From NCBI RefSeq assembly GCF_003207955.1, contig NZ_NOXG01000004.1, positions 62,001 to 126,000 of the forward strand: a DNA stretch of 64,000 bases, read 5' to 3'. Shown piece after piece: positions 18,330 through 25,840 of this stretch. The notes beneath the pieces are model-generated. The model ran no database searches, was not told the origin of the DNA, and saw only the letters and a list, made by a program, of their open reading frames with translations. The translations under genes were made by a program, and so were the position numbers. Position 1 is the first letter of the stretch. The number at the start of each line of letters is the position of its first letter. The stretch is from Novacetimonas pomaceti. Its GTDB lineage: Bacteria; Pseudomonadota; Alphaproteobacteria; Acetobacterales; Acetobacteraceae.

Positions 18330-19031
18330 TTACTTGCTTTTGGCGGCCTTGCCACCCTTGGCGCCAGCGGGGGCGTCAGGGGTTTCCACCATGTCCTCGG
18401 ACACGAAACGGACCGCGTTCTGGGCATCGGCCAGCGCCGCGTCCGCGCCCTTGGTGTCCTTGCCGGCCAGCAGGTTGGATGCGCGGTACACGTCATCGGA
18501 GCTGGCCTGCAGCGGCGCCACCGCCAGGACGAAATCAACGTCCACCGCCGCGACCTGCAGGTTCTGGCTGGCCTGCGCGGTCTGGCCCTTGTTCAGGCTG
18601 GTGTTCGCGGCCGCGACCGCCGTTCCCTTGCTGGAGGTCGGCTCCAGATCCTCGGTCACGATGTATTCGCCATCAACCGGCAGCCACGCGACAGGCTGCG
18701 TGCTGGGGGTGGCGGACGGGGCGGGCGCGCCGGCGGGGGCCTTCTTGGGCTGCGACAGCTGCGATTCAGCCTTCATGAACACGCGGTTGTCGGTCTTGGC
18801 GCGGGCAAAGGCATGGTTGGCATCGGTCAGCAGCTTTGCCGCGCCGGCGCTGTCATTGTTGGCCAGGGCGGTGCGGGCCATCGCGATGTCGTCGAATGCG
18901 CGGCTGCCGTCGATCGACAGCTTGGTGAAATCGCGGTTGACCGCGCGCGTGTTCGACGGCATGGCCGACGCAACGCCGGTCGCGGCACCCAGCATCAGCA
19001 GCGAGGCAGACAGAAGTCCAATTTTTTTCAT
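18330..19031 (-). CDS. YfdX family periplasmic protein
   Basis: 233 residues. Signal peptide MKKIGLLSASLLMLGAATG ending near ASA. The mature protein has the two-part YfdX pattern: an N-terminal DGSRAFDDIAMARTALANNDSAGAAKLL segment, then LPVDGEYIVTEDLEPT, AAVDVDFVLAVAPL and a final helical AALADAQNAVRFVSED. In E. coli, yfdX belongs to an acid/oxalate-response locus; a role in acid stress would suit an acetic acid bacterium but is inferred. AGAGGG is 8 bases from ATG 19031, which decides this start over the ATG two codons upstream. C-terminus is Lys/Gly-rich. Confidence 0.85.
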   Translation of the reverse strand: MKKIGLLSASLLMLGAATGVASAMPSNTRAVNRDFTKLSIDGSRAFDDIAMARTALANNDSAGAAKLLTDANHAFARAKTDNRVFMKAESQLSQPKKAPAGAPAPSATPSTQPVAWLPVDGEYIVTEDLEPTSSKGTAVAAANTSLNKGQTAQASQNLQVAAVDVDFVLAVAPLQASSDDVYRASNLLAGKDTKGADAALADAQNAVRFVSEDMVETPDAPAGAKGGKAAKSK

Positions 19032-19251
19032 TTCCATGACCCTCTGAAAATATTTGGATGACATGATTACCCGCAAACCTTCGCAACAATAAGGTAGGCA
19101 CGTGCATCCCCGCTCCTCTCCCATCGCATGTCAATAGGGTGACGGGCGGGTGATTTCATATGTCCACGCATTTATTTCGGGCATGAACGGGAGGCTGGCA
19201 TCGTGAAATCCGGTATGCCCGACCGGGCGGCCTGCGCTAGAATGGCTGCGT

Positions 19252-19272
19252 TTCGTTCCACCTGGGAACGAA
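19252..19272. promoter_or_regulatory. Inverted repeat and -10-like box before the 39-residue membrane peptide
   Basis: TTCGTTCC (19252-19259), 5-base spacer, GGAACGAA (19265-19272) form an 8-bp inverted repeat ending 26 bases before the ATG at 19299. A TAGAAT hexamer at 19238-19243 lies just upstream. Together they look like a promoter with a repressor site over the transcription start. No -35 was found. Confidence 0.4.
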
Positions 19273-19298
19273 GATGACAGAACTGAGGAACCCTACCC

Positions 19299-19418
19299 AT
19301 GTCCGAATGTACGACGAAGTGCCCGTCCAAGTCCCCCTGCCTTAAGGGCATCCTGGCGCTTGGGGCGATTGCCGGGCTTGTCTTCTTCTTCGTCAAGAAA
19401 AAGAAGTGCAACGGCTGA
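19299..19418 (+). CDS. 39-residue single-pass membrane peptide, Cys-rich ends
   Basis: Short ORF encoding a peptide that begins MSECTTKCPSKSPC, has one hydrophobic helix (LKGILALGAIAGLVFFFV, about residues 15-32) and ends KKKKCNG. GAGG lies 10 bases before the ATG, and an inverted repeat and -10-like box lie upstream. A membrane helix followed by a lysine cluster fits an inner-membrane peptide with the C-terminus in the cytoplasm; four Cys flank the helix. Function unknown. Support comes from composition and upstream signals only. Confidence 0.6.
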   Translation: MSECTTKCPSKSPCLKGILALGAIAGLVFFFVKKKKCNG

Positions 19419-19509
19419 TTGAACGGGCCGTGACGTGGCCGTGGTCCCCCGGGGCCGCGGCGCGTCGCGACCGCACGGCCCATGACGGGCCGGCCTGTTG
19501 CGGGCATCC

Positions 19510-20595
19510 ATGACGCAGGCGCCGGACACGCGCCGGATCATCCATGTGGACATGGATGCCTTCTATGCCTCGGTGGAACAGCGCGACAATCCCGCCCTGC
19601 GGGGACGTCCCGTCGCCGTGGGCGGCGACAGGCAGCGTGGCGTGGTCGCCGCCGCCAGTTACGAGGCCCGGCGTTTCGGGGTCCGTTCGGCCATGCCGTC
19701 CGTAACCGCCCGCCGCAAATGTCCCGAACTGATTTTCGTGCCGCCGCGCTTTGACGTGTATCGCGCGGTCTCCGCGCGGATTCACCAGATTTTCGCCCGC
19801 TATACCCCGCTGATACAGCCGCTTTCGCTGGATGAGGCCTATCTGGATGTGACACGGCCGCTACTGGTGCGCGGTTCGGCCACCCGGATCGCGCAGGAAA
19901 TCCGCGCCGCCATCAGGGATGAGACCGGGCTGACCGCCTCTGCCGGGGTGTCATACAACAAATTCCTGGCCAAGCTGGCCTCCGACTATCGCAAGCCCGA
20001 TGGCCTGCATGTCATCACGCCGGGGCAGGGGGCGGATTTCGTCGCCGATCTGGGGGTGGAGCAGTTCCATGGCATCGGTCCCGCCACGGCGGCGCGCATG
20101 CATGCGCTGGGCATCCATACCGGCCGCGACCTGCGGGCGCGGGACCTGACGTACCTGACCCGGCATTTCGGAAAGGTCGCTTCCTTCTATTACGGCGTCG
20201 CGCGGGGGATCGACCATCGCCCGGTGGAGCCCGATCGCCCGCGCAAGTCGCTGGGCACGGAAAGGACGTTCGAGCGCGACCTGTATGAATGGGCCGACAT
20301 GGCCGGGCCGGTGTCCGACATGTGCCAGCGCGTCTGGCATGGCTGCGAACGGCGCGACATCACCGGCCGGACGGTGACGCTCAAGGTCAAGTATAACGAT
20401 TTCCGGCAGATCGTGCGCGCCTGCACGCTGATGCAGGCCGTGGCCTCGGCAGAGGAACTCCATGCCCATGCGCGCGGGCTGCTGCGCGGATGCATCCCGC
20501 CCGAACGCGGCATCCGCCTGCTGGGCGTCACGCTGTCCACCCTTGTCCCGCGCGCGCAGGCCGGGGCGCGGCAGCTTGCCCTTGCGCTGGAATGA
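19510..20595 (+). CDS. dinB: DNA polymerase IV (Y family)
   Basis: 361 residues. Error-prone translesion polymerase. Motifs: IIHVDMDAFYASVEQRDNP (catalytic Asp), SYEARRFGVRSAMP, PLSLDEAYLDVT (catalytic Asp-Glu), GLTASAGVSYNKFLAKLASD and the helix-hairpin-helix GIGPATAARMHALGI; little-finger domain at the C-terminus (KSLGTERTFERDL onward). ATG 19510 gives the typical start; an in-frame TTG 12 bases upstream is ignored. No alphaproteobacterial LexA box (GTTC-N7-GTTC) was found just upstream. A 3' beta-clamp binding tail is plausible (ALALE end) but not clear. Confidence 0.95.
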   Translation: MTQAPDTRRIIHVDMDAFYASVEQRDNPALRGRPVAVGGDRQRGVVAAASYEARRFGVRSAMPSVTARRKCPELIFVPPRFDVYRAVSARIHQIFARYTPLIQPLSLDEAYLDVTRPLLVRGSATRIAQEIRAAIRDETGLTASAGVSYNKFLAKLASDYRKPDGLHVITPGQGADFVADLGVEQFHGIGPATAARMHALGIHTGRDLRARDLTYLTRHFGKVASFYYGVARGIDHRPVEPDRPRKSLGTERTFERDLYEWADMAGPVSDMCQRVWHGCERRDITGRTVTLKVKYNDFRQIVRACTLMQAVASAEELHAHARGLLRGCIPPERGIRLLGVTLSTLVPRAQAGARQLALALE

Positions 20596-20624
20596 CGCAA
20601 GGGGCCAGCGCGATGCCGCGGAAC

Positions 20625-21212
20625 TCAGTCCGGGGCAAGCGTATCGACGGGAGGCAGTAGCGTCGGCCGCAGGTCGGCAGGCAGGTACAGGGGATGTTCG
20701 GGCCGCCGCGCGCGACTGCTCAGCCGCAGGACATATACCGCGATCCCGGCATCCTGCAGCATGCGCACCACCTGCGTCCCGCGTTCGCGCAGGGCGGGAT
20801 AGCGCGGCGATCCATAGGCGGCGACCACCATGTCGGCCCGGCGCGCCATGTCGAGGAGGTAGTGGTCATTTTCCGGCCCCACCGGGTCCGGCACCTCCAT
20901 CAGGCGGGTCTGGTCGGTGCAGCGGTAGGCAAAGGTGTTGCCCACGAAAATCGACCCGTATCCCCATGCCCGCGCGTACCGCTGGCACTTGGCGACCGTG
21001 CGGTCGTCGCCTTCTTCCGTCGCGACGGAAGGGTTCATCATCAGCCACATCACGGCGGGCCGCGCCGGGTCCCATGTGCGCGTCAGGGTATAGCGGTAGC
21101 ACTTGCCCGGCCCGCCATAGATGGCGTGGCTGACCACGTCATCGGACAGGCGCAGCGGACGGGAACTGCCGACATGATGGGGGGTGGTGGGGGGGGCGGA
21201 TGTTTTCTTCAT
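20625..21212 (-). CDS. DUF1643 domain protein
   Basis: 195 residues. DUF1643 pattern: CYRYTLTRTWD, VMWLMMNPSVATEEGDDRTVAKCQRYARAWGYGSIFVGNTFAYR, ENDHYLLDMARRADMVVAAYG, and PEHPLYLPADLRP at the end. The biochemical role of this family is not established; a nucleotide-sugar or nucleic-acid-linked role has only been suggested by fold. Convergent with dinB, 29 bases apart, and alone on its strand. Confidence 0.85.
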   Translation of the reverse strand: MKKTSAPPTTPHHVGSSRPLRLSDDVVSHAIYGGPGKCYRYTLTRTWDPARPAVMWLMMNPSVATEEGDDRTVAKCQRYARAWGYGSIFVGNTFAYRCTDQTRLMEVPDPVGPENDHYLLDMARRADMVVAAYGSPRYPALRERGTQVVRMLQDAGIAVYVLRLSSRARRPEHPLYLPADLRPTLLPPVDTLAPD

Positions 21213-21347
21213 GACCGCCGCTTCATACGCCGCTTTTACGTCCGATGCATCCCGGTCGCGGCATATGATGCGTCGTGCCCGTCAATGGCGGGGACGCCGG
21301 CCCCCGCATGGCCTGTCGTGCCATGCAGGGGGCGGGTTGCGAAAGGT

Positions 21348-22637
21348 TCAGCTCTTGGAGGTGAGGGGACGCGGTTCGACCATCAGTTCGCGGCCCTTGA
21401 GCATCCCGTCCCAGTACAGCAGCGGCATGACATATTCCTTCAACAGCCATGCCAGGTGCGTCGGGCGACGGCCGTCGAGCAGCCATGTCGGCAGGGTCGG
21501 CTCCAGCTTGCCGCCATAGCCGAATTCCGCCAGCACGATCTTGCCGCGTTCCACCGTCAGCGGGCATGCGCCATAGCCGTCGTAATCCGCCACCATCGGG
21601 CGTCCCTCCAGCGCGGCCAGCGCGTTGACGGCCACGATCGGGGCCTGCTTGCGCACGGCGGCGGCCGTCTTGGCGTTCGACGTGCCCGCGATATCGCCCA
21701 GCGCGAAGATGTCGTCATACTTGACATGGCGCAGGGTGGCCGGGTCCACCGCGACAAACCCGTCCTTGCCCGCCAGCGGGCTGTTGCGGATGACATCGGG
21801 CGCGCGCTGCGGCGGGACGGCATGCAGCATCGCGAATTCCACCTCGCTGCGGGAGGTGGCGCCGTCCGCCCCGACGTTGGAGAAGGTGGCGACCTGACGC
21901 GCGCCATCGACGGCGACAAGGTTGGATTTCAGCTGCAGGTCGATGCGGTAACGCTCGATATATTCCATCAGCGCGGGGACATAGTCCTTGACCCCGAACA
22001 GGCCGGGTGTCGCGGTATGGAACGATACGGCGATGTTGTCCGAAATCCCGCGACGCCGCCATGCGTCGCATGCCAGGTACATGGCCTTCTGCGGCGCGCC
22101 CGCGCACTTGATGGGCATGGGCGGCTGGGTAAAGACCGCGTTGCCGCGCCCCAGCGTCTGGACCAGCTGCCATGTATAGGGCGCAAGGTCATAGCGGTAG
22201 TTGGAGGTCACGCCATTGCGCCCCAGCGTTTCCGAAAGGCCCTCGACCGCGTCCCAGTCCAGCATGATGCCGGTGGCGACGATCAGGATGCCGTAACGCA
22301 CCGACGACCCGTTCGACAGGTGGACCAGGTGGCTGTCGGGCTCGAACCCCGTGGCGGCGGCCTGGATCCAGTCCGCGCCCGGCGGGATCAGCTTCTTTTC
22401 CGGACGCCGCGTCTGCGACTGCTTGAAGACGCCGCCCCCCACCAGCGTCCAGCCCGGCTGATAGAAATGCGACCCTGACGGTTCGACAATGGCGACGGTA
22501 ATCCCCGGCTTGCGCTTGAGGATGCTGGCCGCGGTGGAGATGCCGGCAGCCCCGCCGCCGATGATGGCGATGTCATAGGTCAGGCCCCGCGCGCTGGAGG
22601 TCAGGGCCGGGGCGGAGGGAGCGGGGGTGTCGTTCAT
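21348..22637 (-). CDS. Sulfide:quinone oxidoreductase-type FAD enzyme
   Basis: 429 residues. N-terminal FAD motif YDIAIIGGGAAGISTAASIL, then HFYQPGWTLVGGG and the SQR-type PPMPIKCAGAPQKAMYLACDAWRR, which holds one of the redox Cys. A second dinucleotide-associated segment is DDIFALGDIAGTSNAKTAAAV. SQRs oxidise sulfide and pass electrons to the quinone pool. It is encoded 72 bases downstream of a persulfide-dioxygenase-like gene on the same strand, a classic sulfide-detoxification pair. AAGGAG is visible shortly before the ATG. Confidence 0.9.
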   Translation of the reverse strand: MNDTPAPSAPALTSSARGLTYDIAIIGGGAAGISTAASILKRKPGITVAIVEPSGSHFYQPGWTLVGGGVFKQSQTRRPEKKLIPPGADWIQAAATGFEPDSHLVHLSNGSSVRYGILIVATGIMLDWDAVEGLSETLGRNGVTSNYRYDLAPYTWQLVQTLGRGNAVFTQPPMPIKCAGAPQKAMYLACDAWRRRGISDNIAVSFHTATPGLFGVKDYVPALMEYIERYRIDLQLKSNLVAVDGARQVATFSNVGADGATSRSEVEFAMLHAVPPQRAPDVIRNSPLAGKDGFVAVDPATLRHVKYDDIFALGDIAGTSNAKTAAAVRKQAPIVAVNALAALEGRPMVADYDGYGACPLTVERGKIVLAEFGYGGKLEPTLPTWLLDGRRPTHLAWLLKEYVMPLLYWDGMLKGRELMVEPRPLTSKS

Positions 22638-22709
22638 GTCTGGCTATCTCCTTGATAACGAAAGGGTGGGGTATCTTTGTCTGGCGTTATGGCAGGAATG
22701 GGCCGCGTG

Positions 22710-23633
22710 TCACACACGGTCAATCGGGATCTTGATATAACGTGTGCCGTTTTCCTCGGCCTCCGGCAGGTGGCCGCCACGCATGTTCACCTGGACCGAG
22801 GGCATCAGCAGGCCGGGCATCGACAGCGTCGCGTCGCGCCCCGTCCGCATGGCGACGAATTCGTCCTCGCCCACGCCGTCATGGACATGCACGTTATGTT
22901 CGCGTTCCGCCCCGACGGTGGTTTCCCACGCGAACGTATCGCGTCCCGGCGCCTTGTAATCGTGGCATAGGAACAGCCGGGTCCGCGCCGGCAGCGACAG
23001 CAGCCGGCGTATGGAACGGTACAGCGCACGGGCATCGCCGCCGGGGAAATCGGCCCGCGCCGTGCCGTAATCGGGCATGAACAGCGTATCGCCGATGAAC
23101 GCGGCATCCCCGATGACATAGGCCATGTCGGCGGGCGTATGGCCCGGCACATGCAGCGCGATGGCGGGGATGGAGCCGAGCATGAACGTCTCCCCGTCAT
23201 GGAACAGGTGATCGAACTGCGAGCCGTCGCGCGCGAAGCGGGTGCCGGCGTTGAACAGCTTGCCGAAAATGTCCTGCACCCGAACGATGTCCGCCCCGAT
23301 CGCCAGCTTTCCGCCCAGCTGTTCCTGAATCCACGGGGCCGCCGATAGGTGGTCGGCATGGACATGCGTTTCCAGCAGCCATTCCAGTTTCAGGTCGTGG
23401 GCGCGCACGTAATCCACGATTTCCTGTGCAAGGTGATGACCGGTCCGACCCGCCGCCGGGTCGTATTCCATCACGCTGTCGATGATGGCCGCCGCGCGTG
23501 TGGCGGGGTCATGGACGACATGGGTCGCCGTGAAGGTCACCCTGTCAAAAAAAGTCTTTACGACCGGCACCTTGTCGGACGTCAGGGCCGTTAGGACCTG
23601 ATGTGCGGCGGCGGTGATGACTGGATCTGACAT
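22710..23633 (-). CDS. MBL-fold persulfide dioxygenase-like hydrolase (Blh type)
   Basis: 307 residues. Metallo-beta-lactamase fold with THVHADHLSAAPW (HxHxDH), HVPGHTPADMAYVIGD and GDTLFMPDYGTARADFPGGDARALYRSI, ending with FLCHDYKAPGRD. These are signatures of the ETHE1/Blh group, which oxidise glutathione persulfide to sulfite. Co-directional with SQR downstream, so the pair probably oxidises sulfide. In other bacteria an ArsR-type repressor (BigR/SqrR) controls such genes; none is adjacent here. An inverted repeat lies in the divergent promoter region. Confidence 0.9.
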   Translation of the reverse strand: MSDPVITAAAHQVLTALTSDKVPVVKTFFDRVTFTATHVVHDPATRAAAIIDSVMEYDPAAGRTGHHLAQEIVDYVRAHDLKLEWLLETHVHADHLSAAPWIQEQLGGKLAIGADIVRVQDIFGKLFNAGTRFARDGSQFDHLFHDGETFMLGSIPAIALHVPGHTPADMAYVIGDAAFIGDTLFMPDYGTARADFPGGDARALYRSIRRLLSLPARTRLFLCHDYKAPGRDTFAWETTVGAEREHNVHVHDGVGEDEFVAMRTGRDATLSMPGLLMPSVQVNMRGGHLPEAEENGTRYIKIPIDRV

Positions 23634-23661
23634 GGTCTTGTCTTCACGATAGTTTAAAAAT

Positions 23662-23676
23662 TACATAATAAATGTA
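23662..23676. promoter_or_regulatory. Inverted repeat between the sulfide genes and the peroxiredoxin
   Basis: TACAT (23662-23666), AATAA, ATGTA (23672-23676) in an AT-rich patch of the 94-base divergent region; 29 bases before the MBL gene and 52 before the peroxiredoxin start. Position suits an operator or overlapping promoters for both directions. Confidence 0.4.
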
Positions 23677-23727
23677 TGTTGACGGACATCTTGCGTCAAG
23701 ATGCAGTAGATGCAAAAGGGGCAGACA

Positions 23728-24402
23728 ATGAGCGATGGCACTCCTTCTTCCGTTTCCAACGTCACGGCACGGCATCCGTTGCGTATTGGCGACCCGGCCC
23801 CGGATTTTCAGGCCCGTACCAGCCAGGGGGAAATGCGTCTGGCCGATTTCCGCGGGAAATGGCTGCTGTTTTTCTCCCACCCTGCGGATTTCACGCCCGT
23901 CTGTACCAGCGAGTTCATGGCGCTGGCGCGTGAATATCCCCGGTTCGAGGCCATGGGATGCGCCCTGATGGGCCTGTCGGTGGACAGCCTGTATTCCCAC
24001 CTTGCATGGCTGGAGGCGATTCGCACCCGCTTCGGCGTGGAGGTCCCCTTTCCCGTGGTGGAGGACCCGTCCATGGCGGTGGGGCATGCGTACGGCATGC
24101 TGTCGGCCGATGCCCATGACAGCGCCACGGTGCGCGCCACCTATTTCATCGACCCGACCGGGATCGTGCGCGCGATCATCTGGTATCCCATGTCGGTGGG
24201 GCGTTCGGTGGACGAACTGCTGCGCCTGCTCGCCGCGCTCCAGCGTTCGGCGGATGGCGATGTCATGACGCCGGAGGGATGGCGCCCCGGCGACGACGTG
24301 CTGGGTCCCGTCCCCATGACGCAGGCGCAGATGCGCGACAGCGATGCATCCGGCTGCTGGTTCTATCCGACCCGCCCCGACCACCCGCCCCCGCGTGGAT
24401 AA
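23728..24402 (+). CDS. Peroxiredoxin, Prx6 (1-Cys) type
   Basis: 224 residues. Thioredoxin fold with the peroxidatic motif HPADFTPVCTSE (Cys about 59) and the long C-terminal extension typical of Prx6. VEVPFPVVEDPSM and ATYFIDPTGIVRAIIWYPMSVGR are family segments. A second Cys occurs close to the C-terminus (ASGCWFY), so a resolving Cys is possible. Reduces hydrogen or lipid peroxides. AAGGGG 8 bases before ATG 23728 decides against the ATG at 23710. Divergent from the sulfide pair, suggesting a shared redox or sulfur response. Confidence 0.92.
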   Translation: MSDGTPSSVSNVTARHPLRIGDPAPDFQARTSQGEMRLADFRGKWLLFFSHPADFTPVCTSEFMALAREYPRFEAMGCALMGLSVDSLYSHLAWLEAIRTRFGVEVPFPVVEDPSMAVGHAYGMLSADAHDSATVRATYFIDPTGIVRAIIWYPMSVGRSVDELLRLLAALQRSADGDVMTPEGWRPGDDVLGPVPMTQAQMRDSDASGCWFYPTRPDHPPPRG

Positions 24403-24802
24403 GGGACGGCATGCGGGCGGCATCCGTTCGTATCCTGACGTCGGGCCGCGTGGACCATCGTCCCGGCATTATGGCAACCAGCCATTTTGCATGGGTGGCG
24501 TGGATGTCAGGCCATCGCGTCCGTCATCCCGATGCAGCCGGGACGCGACGGATGATGCCGGCGCGCGCCATGCCGCGCCATTTCGCCGGATGCCGGGTCA
24601 TTGCCGATGGGCGTGGGGCCAACGAGCACGGGGCCGGTGGGCGCGGGACAGCCGTCTGCGCTCCGTGGTGACATCGGGGGGCCGTCGCGCGCTGGCGGGC
24701 AGGGAATTGAGGGGCGGAAAAACTGCTGTATAAGTCATATCGATGATGTCCACGTCCGGCCGCCCGTATCCTCCCCGTTCCGATATCCAGGAGACGCATA
24801 GC
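24403..24802. other. Gap between peroxiredoxin and mntR
   Basis: 400 bases, GC-rich for the most part, with no ORF of coding character on either strand. The last 90 bases (TGTATAAGTCATAT at about 24727-24740) are more AT-rich and probably hold the mntR promoter. No terminator hairpin with a T run was found. Confidence 0.4.
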
Positions 24803-25285
24803 ATGAGGCGCAGAAAACCTGGCTGCATGCCTGATCCCCGGACCCAGTCGGCGGGATTCGAGCAGGCGCGCCAGTCACGCAAGACCGCCCTGGTGGAGGA
24901 TTACGTCGAACTGATCGCCGACCTGCTGCATGAGGGGCAGGAGGCGCGTCAGGTCGATATCGCGCAGCGCCTGGGCGTATCGCAGCCCACGGTGGCCAAG
25001 ATGCTGTGCCGGCTGGAGGCGGACGGCCTTGTCACGCGCCGTCCCTATCGCGGCATCTTCCTGACCGAAGCGGGGGAGAAGATGGCCGCCGACAGCCAGG
25101 CGCGCCACCATATCGTGGAAACCTTCCTGCGCGCGCTGGGCATCAGCGAAAAGAACGCCAGCATCGATGCCGAAGGGATGGAACATTACGTGGGCGAGGA
25201 AACGCTCGCCGCCTTTGAACGCGCGATCCGCGCGGGCGTTGCGGATTTCATGCTGGCGCATGACCCGTGTGACAACCGCGAATGA
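24803..25285 (+). CDS. mntR: MntR-type manganese-responsive transcriptional regulator
   Basis: 160 residues, DtxR/MntR family. N-terminal winged helix (LVEDYVELIADLLHEG...RQVDIAQRLGVSQPTVAKMLCRLEADGLVTRRPYRGIFLTEAG), then the dimer and metal-binding helices (RHHIVETFLRALGI, IDAEGMEHYVGEETL) carrying Glu/His ligands. It matches the shorter MntR form that represses manganese importers when Mn(II) is bound. No transporter lies next to it. AGGAGA 8 bases before ATG 24803 sets the start. Followed by a repeat element. Confidence 0.9.
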   Translation: MRRRKPGCMPDPRTQSAGFEQARQSRKTALVEDYVELIADLLHEGQEARQVDIAQRLGVSQPTVAKMLCRLEADGLVTRRPYRGIFLTEAGEKMAADSQARHHIVETFLRALGISEKNASIDAEGMEHYVGEETLAAFERAIRAGVADFMLAHDPCDNRE

Positions 25286-25296
25286 TCCGGCCGCCC

Positions 25297-25463
25297 GGTT
25301 CCGTTCAGAAAACCGCCTGCTGGTGAAGGGTGACAGAAGTTTCCGGTTGCCGCCTTTTCGGAAGGGCGATGTCCTTTCGAAGCTTTTTGCAAAAAGCTTC
25401 ACCAAAAACTTTCATGATTTCAGGGTGGTATCGGCCCCTGCCTTTTCAGGCAGCCTCTGAAAT
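25297..25463 (+). repeat. Palindromic intergenic repeat, copy B
   Basis: Between the convergent mntR and lipoprotein genes. Core: AGAAGTTTCCGGTTG, a diverged hairpin 1 (GCCGCCTTTTCGGAAGGGCGAT), hairpin 2 GAAGCTTTTTGCAAAAAGCTTC (25379-25400) and outer arm CACCAAAAACTTTC. Tail ATGATTTCAGGGTGGTATCGGCC followed by CCTTTTCAGGCAGCCTCTG. The ends (from about 25297 and to about 25463) are set by comparison with other copies. Confidence 0.85.
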
Positions 25464-25469
25464 CAACAT

Positions 25470-25724
25470 TCAGGGCAGGGGCATGTATTCGTCGTCGATA
25501 TAGTTGGGCGGCCCGCCATCCAGCCCCTGCGCCGCAAAGCCGTCATTATCCGGTCCGTAATACGCCCCCATCCCCATCTGGGTCTGGTTCCAGTCATTGT
25601 CCGCGATGGGCGGCCCGTCAGGCCCGGTCAGACCCATGTTGTAAGGACCATCCCCGCCCGTGGCGCAGGCCGACAGAAGCCCGGTCGCAACGGCCAGCGT
25701 CGCCAGCCTGATCGGAAACGTCAT
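25470..25724 (-). CDS. Small lipoprotein
   Basis: 84 residues. Signal MTFPIRLATLAVATG with lipobox LLSAC (Cys 20), then a hydrophilic Gly/Asp/Pro/Tyr-rich chain ending DDEYMPLP. No recognised family. It is leftward, convergent with mntR, with the repeat element in between. An outer-membrane location is inferred from the lipobox. Confidence 0.72.
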   Translation of the reverse strand: MTFPIRLATLAVATGLLSACATGGDGPYNMGLTGPDGPPIADNDWNQTQMGMGAYYGPDNDGFAAQGLDGGPPNYIDDEYMPLP

Positions 25725-25840
25725 TTCGCATCACTCCCTTGCCGCCCGATCATAACGCTTCCGCACGGTTCGGGGGAGGGGCGCGCGCACAGACCGCCCC
25801 TGCGTGACGGGCGCGGGGGGGGGAGTGGCAGGTAGGGACG

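Noticed and set aside
19419..19509. LexA box controlling dinB
   Set aside because: No GTTC-N7-GTTC match in the short upstream region.
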